A stretch of 6,851 bases of DNA, taken from NCBI GenBank assembly GCA_045639085.1, contig JAZUCM010000023.1, positions 1 through 6,851 on the forward strand, given 5' to 3'. The stretch is from Gastranaerophilus sp045639085. Lineage in GTDB: Bacteria > Cyanobacteriota > Vampirovibrionia > Gastranaerophilales > Gastranaerophilaceae. Under the pieces are notes generated by a model. That model was given only the letters and a program-made list of their open reading frames with translations. It searched no databases and was not told where the DNA came from. Of the stretch, positions 5,708-6,851 are shown in pieces; within the stretch, counting starts at the first letter, position 1; each line of letters begins with the position of its first letter. Both the position numbers and the translations under genes were made by a program.

Positions 5708-6799
5708 TTAACGTTTTACACAATTAATATAAAGCCCACTTAAACGTTCAACCGGGCTGCGATATCCAGTACTAAAATCAACATACCAAGCTGAAGTCGC
5801 AGATCTAACAGTACCTGACCAATAGTAACGCAACGTTGTACCTAAAAGTTCTTTATTATAAAACATTGAAGAAAGTTCGTCCCTATTCGGAAGCCTACTT
5901 TCAGGATCTTGAGAAGTACAAACAGTAATCGCATATTGCTGAGAACCATTGACATCTTTTTTTGCTAAAGGGAAAGGAGCAACAACATTTGAATCAGTAG
6001 GATAAAGTGCAGTTATAAAGCCTATATCTTTACCAACAACGTTTGGTCCTTTATTACCGTTTAAATCGTAAATAAAATTTGCACACATTTTAGGTTGAGC
6101 ATAACTCCACGCATTACCTTCAACATCACTTTGACAAGAAGGATTATAATAAAGCGCAATAGTTTCTCCATTTTGAGTTTCAAACGCTGCAGCATTTGTA
6201 TCAATATTATTTTGAGGATTTGTAAACGAACGAGAAGTACCACCAGGCCCCTCATTATCACTATATGTTACTGTAAACATACTGTTTAATTCCGACAATT
6301 TGGTCGGCCAAGTTTTAGTTGAGCCAGCAAGGTTTGTAAATGACGCTGCAATTCCACAATCCGCAAGATGCGCAGCGTCGCAGATGTTGTTGATTTTTAA
6401 AACTTTGCTTAAACCTTCAGTTAGGAAAGCTTCCGCTGCCGTGTCTTTGGTTGCCGTTACTGAACCATCAGTATTTGTGCCTTCATATTCGCCATAACCG
6501 TTTAATTGTGGCATCATTGCAATGGCTTGGCTCATTCTTGCATAAAGCGCTTTGCGTTGGGTGTTCCATGTTCTTTCGTTGATATTGGCCATTAGCGATG
6601 GCAATGTAATTGCAGCGACCACACCGATGATTGTGAGGGAGAGCAAAATCTCTGCCATTGTAAACGCGTAGCGTTTACAGGGCGATAACACCATGTGGGT
6701 TGACTGCGCGAGCCGACGCTCGCGCAGCTGGGTTGCCGCGTCGTTCGCTTTGCTCACTCCTCGCAATGACGCATGGTTTTTAAAATTTGTTTTTTGCAT
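5708..6799 (-). CDS. Type IV pilin-like protein with C-terminal DUF1566/Lcl-type domain
   Basis: A 363-residue protein with a prepilin N-terminus. Residues 1-45 are a long basic leader, followed by the likely prepilin peptidase site KRYA^FTMAE (cleavage after Ala45, Glu at mature position 5) and the hydrophobic helix ILLSLTIIGVVAAITLPSL (51-69). Ala at -1 replaces the commoner Gly. The middle (about 75-285) is Asn/Thr/Ser-rich, with cysteines at 140, 148, 222 and 239. The C-terminus, SRLPNRDEL (301-309), YYWSGT (325-330), AWYVDFSTGY (337-346) and INCVKR (358-363), resembles DUF1566/Lcl C-terminal domains, which adopt a C-type-lectin-like fold. It is probably a minor pilin or pseudopilin with an adhesive tip, but no assembly genes are nearby. 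The start is set by GGAGGT (6804-6809) four bases upstream; the frame stays open further upstream to 6847 without such a site. It converges on kdsB. Confidence 0.85.
   Translation of the reverse strand: MQKTNFKNHASLRGVSKANDAATQLRERRLAQSTHMVLSPCKRYAFTMAEILLSLTIIGVVAAITLPSLMANINERTWNTQRKALYARMSQAIAMMPQLNGYGEYEGTNTDGSVTATKDTAAEAFLTEGLSKVLKINNICDAAHLADCGIAASFTNLAGSTKTWPTKLSELNSMFTVTYSDNEGPGGTSRSFTNPQNNIDTNAAAFETQNGETIALYYNPSCQSDVEGNAWSYAQPKMCANFIYDLNGNKGPNVVGKDIGFITALYPTDSNVVAPFPLAKKDVNGSQQYAITVCTSQDPESRLPNRDELSSMFYNKELLGTTLRYYWSGTVRSATSAWYVDFSTGYRSPVERLSGLYINCVKR
6659..6679. repeat. Perfect palindrome over the prepilin cleavage site
   Basis: TGTAAACGC (6659-6667) and GCGTTTACA (6671-6679) are perfect inverted copies around three bases. 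On the coding strand the 21 bases are in frame and encode CKRYAFT, the residues around the predicted prepilin peptidase cut. The mRNA would carry a nine-base-pair hairpin here. It may be part of the repeat just 5' of it, or chance from codon choice. Confidence 0.7.
6704..6772. repeat. Palindromic repeat element inside the pilin leader codons
   Basis: Two inverted repeats lie side by side. CTGCGCGAGC (6704-6713) pairs perfectly with GCTCGCGCAG (6718-6727) around CGAC. GCGTC with its neighbours (6738-6748) pairs with GCAATGACGC (6763-6772) through one bulge and one wobble. The minus-strand text GCGTCATTGCGAGGAGTGAG resembles a widespread class of bacterial interspersed repeats (CGTCATTGCGAGGAGCGAAG-like, as I recall them). 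The segment is more GC-rich than neighbouring coding DNA and encodes about residues 10-32 of the leader in frame, a case of a repeat contributing to protein sequence. Confidence 0.6.
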
Positions 6800-6803
6800 G
6801 TTT

Positions 6804-6839
6804 ACCTCCGTAATCTTGCGCTCACCAAGGGTCGGAGGT
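6804..6839 (-). promoter_or_regulatory. Inverted repeat able to mask the pilin ribosome site
   Basis: On the minus strand ACCTCCG (6839-6833) is the exact inverted match of CGGAGGT (6810-6804), which contains the whole Shine-Dalgarno sequence of the pilin-like gene. The loop is 22 bases and holds a weaker inner stem (CTTG with CAAG). If transcription starts upstream of 6839, the mRNA could fold so that the ribosome site is hidden. The pairing is seen; a regulatory role is inferred, and a seven-base match can arise by chance. Confidence 0.35.
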
Positions 6840-6851
6840 TTTGGCAAAACA

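Noticed and set aside
5587..5727. 46-codon open frame on the plus strand through the tandem repeats
   Set aside because: It has no ribosome site and reads different frames in the two repeat copies (64 is not divisible by three). It also runs into the end of the convergent gene. It is a by-product of the repeat.
5711..5830. Variable region of a diversity-generating retroelement in the pilin C-terminus
   Set aside because: The fold is suitable, but no template repeat or reverse transcriptase lies in the window. The codons in the expected region do not show the strong NNY pattern left by adenine mutagenesis of AAY codons. Kept only as a check.
6800..6847. Upstream in-frame start extending the pilin-like protein by 16 residues
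   Set aside because: The first ATG at 6847 has no visible ribosome site within the window, whereas the ATG at 6799 has GGAGGT four bases upstream. The extension also overlaps the inverted repeat.

Overview
The window is AT-rich chromosomal DNA from a bacterium with a Gram-negative-type envelope, since it carries a CMP-Kdo synthetase and a type IV pilin-like protein. The prepilin head (residues reading CKRYAFTMAEILLSLTIIG), the AT-rich base composition and the repeat-rich intergenic DNA remind me most of gut Gastranaerophilales (Vampirovibrionia/'Melainabacteria'). That assignment is from memory of family style and was not tested by a search.

Layout. 1-368 has no convincing gene. It holds a possible minus-strand promoter firing off the left edge, a strong REP-like hairpin (118-155), GTTAA-type repeats and a Rho-independent terminator (319-340). 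369-908 (-) encodes a 179-residue, helix-rich, Gln/Asn-rich protein that I cannot name. 1010-1948 (-) is homoserine kinase (thrB). 1949-2092 is a divergent promoter region. 2093-5565 (+) is a tight operon, accD-accA-prmA-kdsB, with gaps of 14 nt, a 4-nt overlap and 13 nt. 5551-5704 holds a 64-bp sequence repeated in tandem, sitting inside what looks like the shared terminator of kdsB and the convergent gene. 5708-6799 (-) is a pilin-like protein with a C-terminal DUF1566/Lcl-type (C-type-lectin-like) domain. Its unusually long leader is partly encoded by a palindromic repeat.

How the genes fit together. AccD and AccA form the carboxyltransferase half of acetyl-CoA carboxylase, which makes malonyl-CoA for fatty acids. 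KdsB activates Kdo for the LPS core, so the operon joins two envelope-building steps, with the ribosomal protein L11 methyltransferase PrmA translationally coupled to accA. ThrB belongs to threonine synthesis and is read divergently. The pilin-like protein is probably exported through a type IV pilus or type II secretion-like machine that is not encoded here.

No complete novel system is visible. The unusual parts are the repeats: a tandem 64-bp unit that splits a bidirectional terminator, and the pilin 5' end, where a possible RBS-masking inverted repeat, a palindromic repeat in the leader and a perfect palindrome over the prepilin cleavage site lie within about 180 bp. No tRNA, rRNA, CRISPR array or insertion-sequence transposase was seen.
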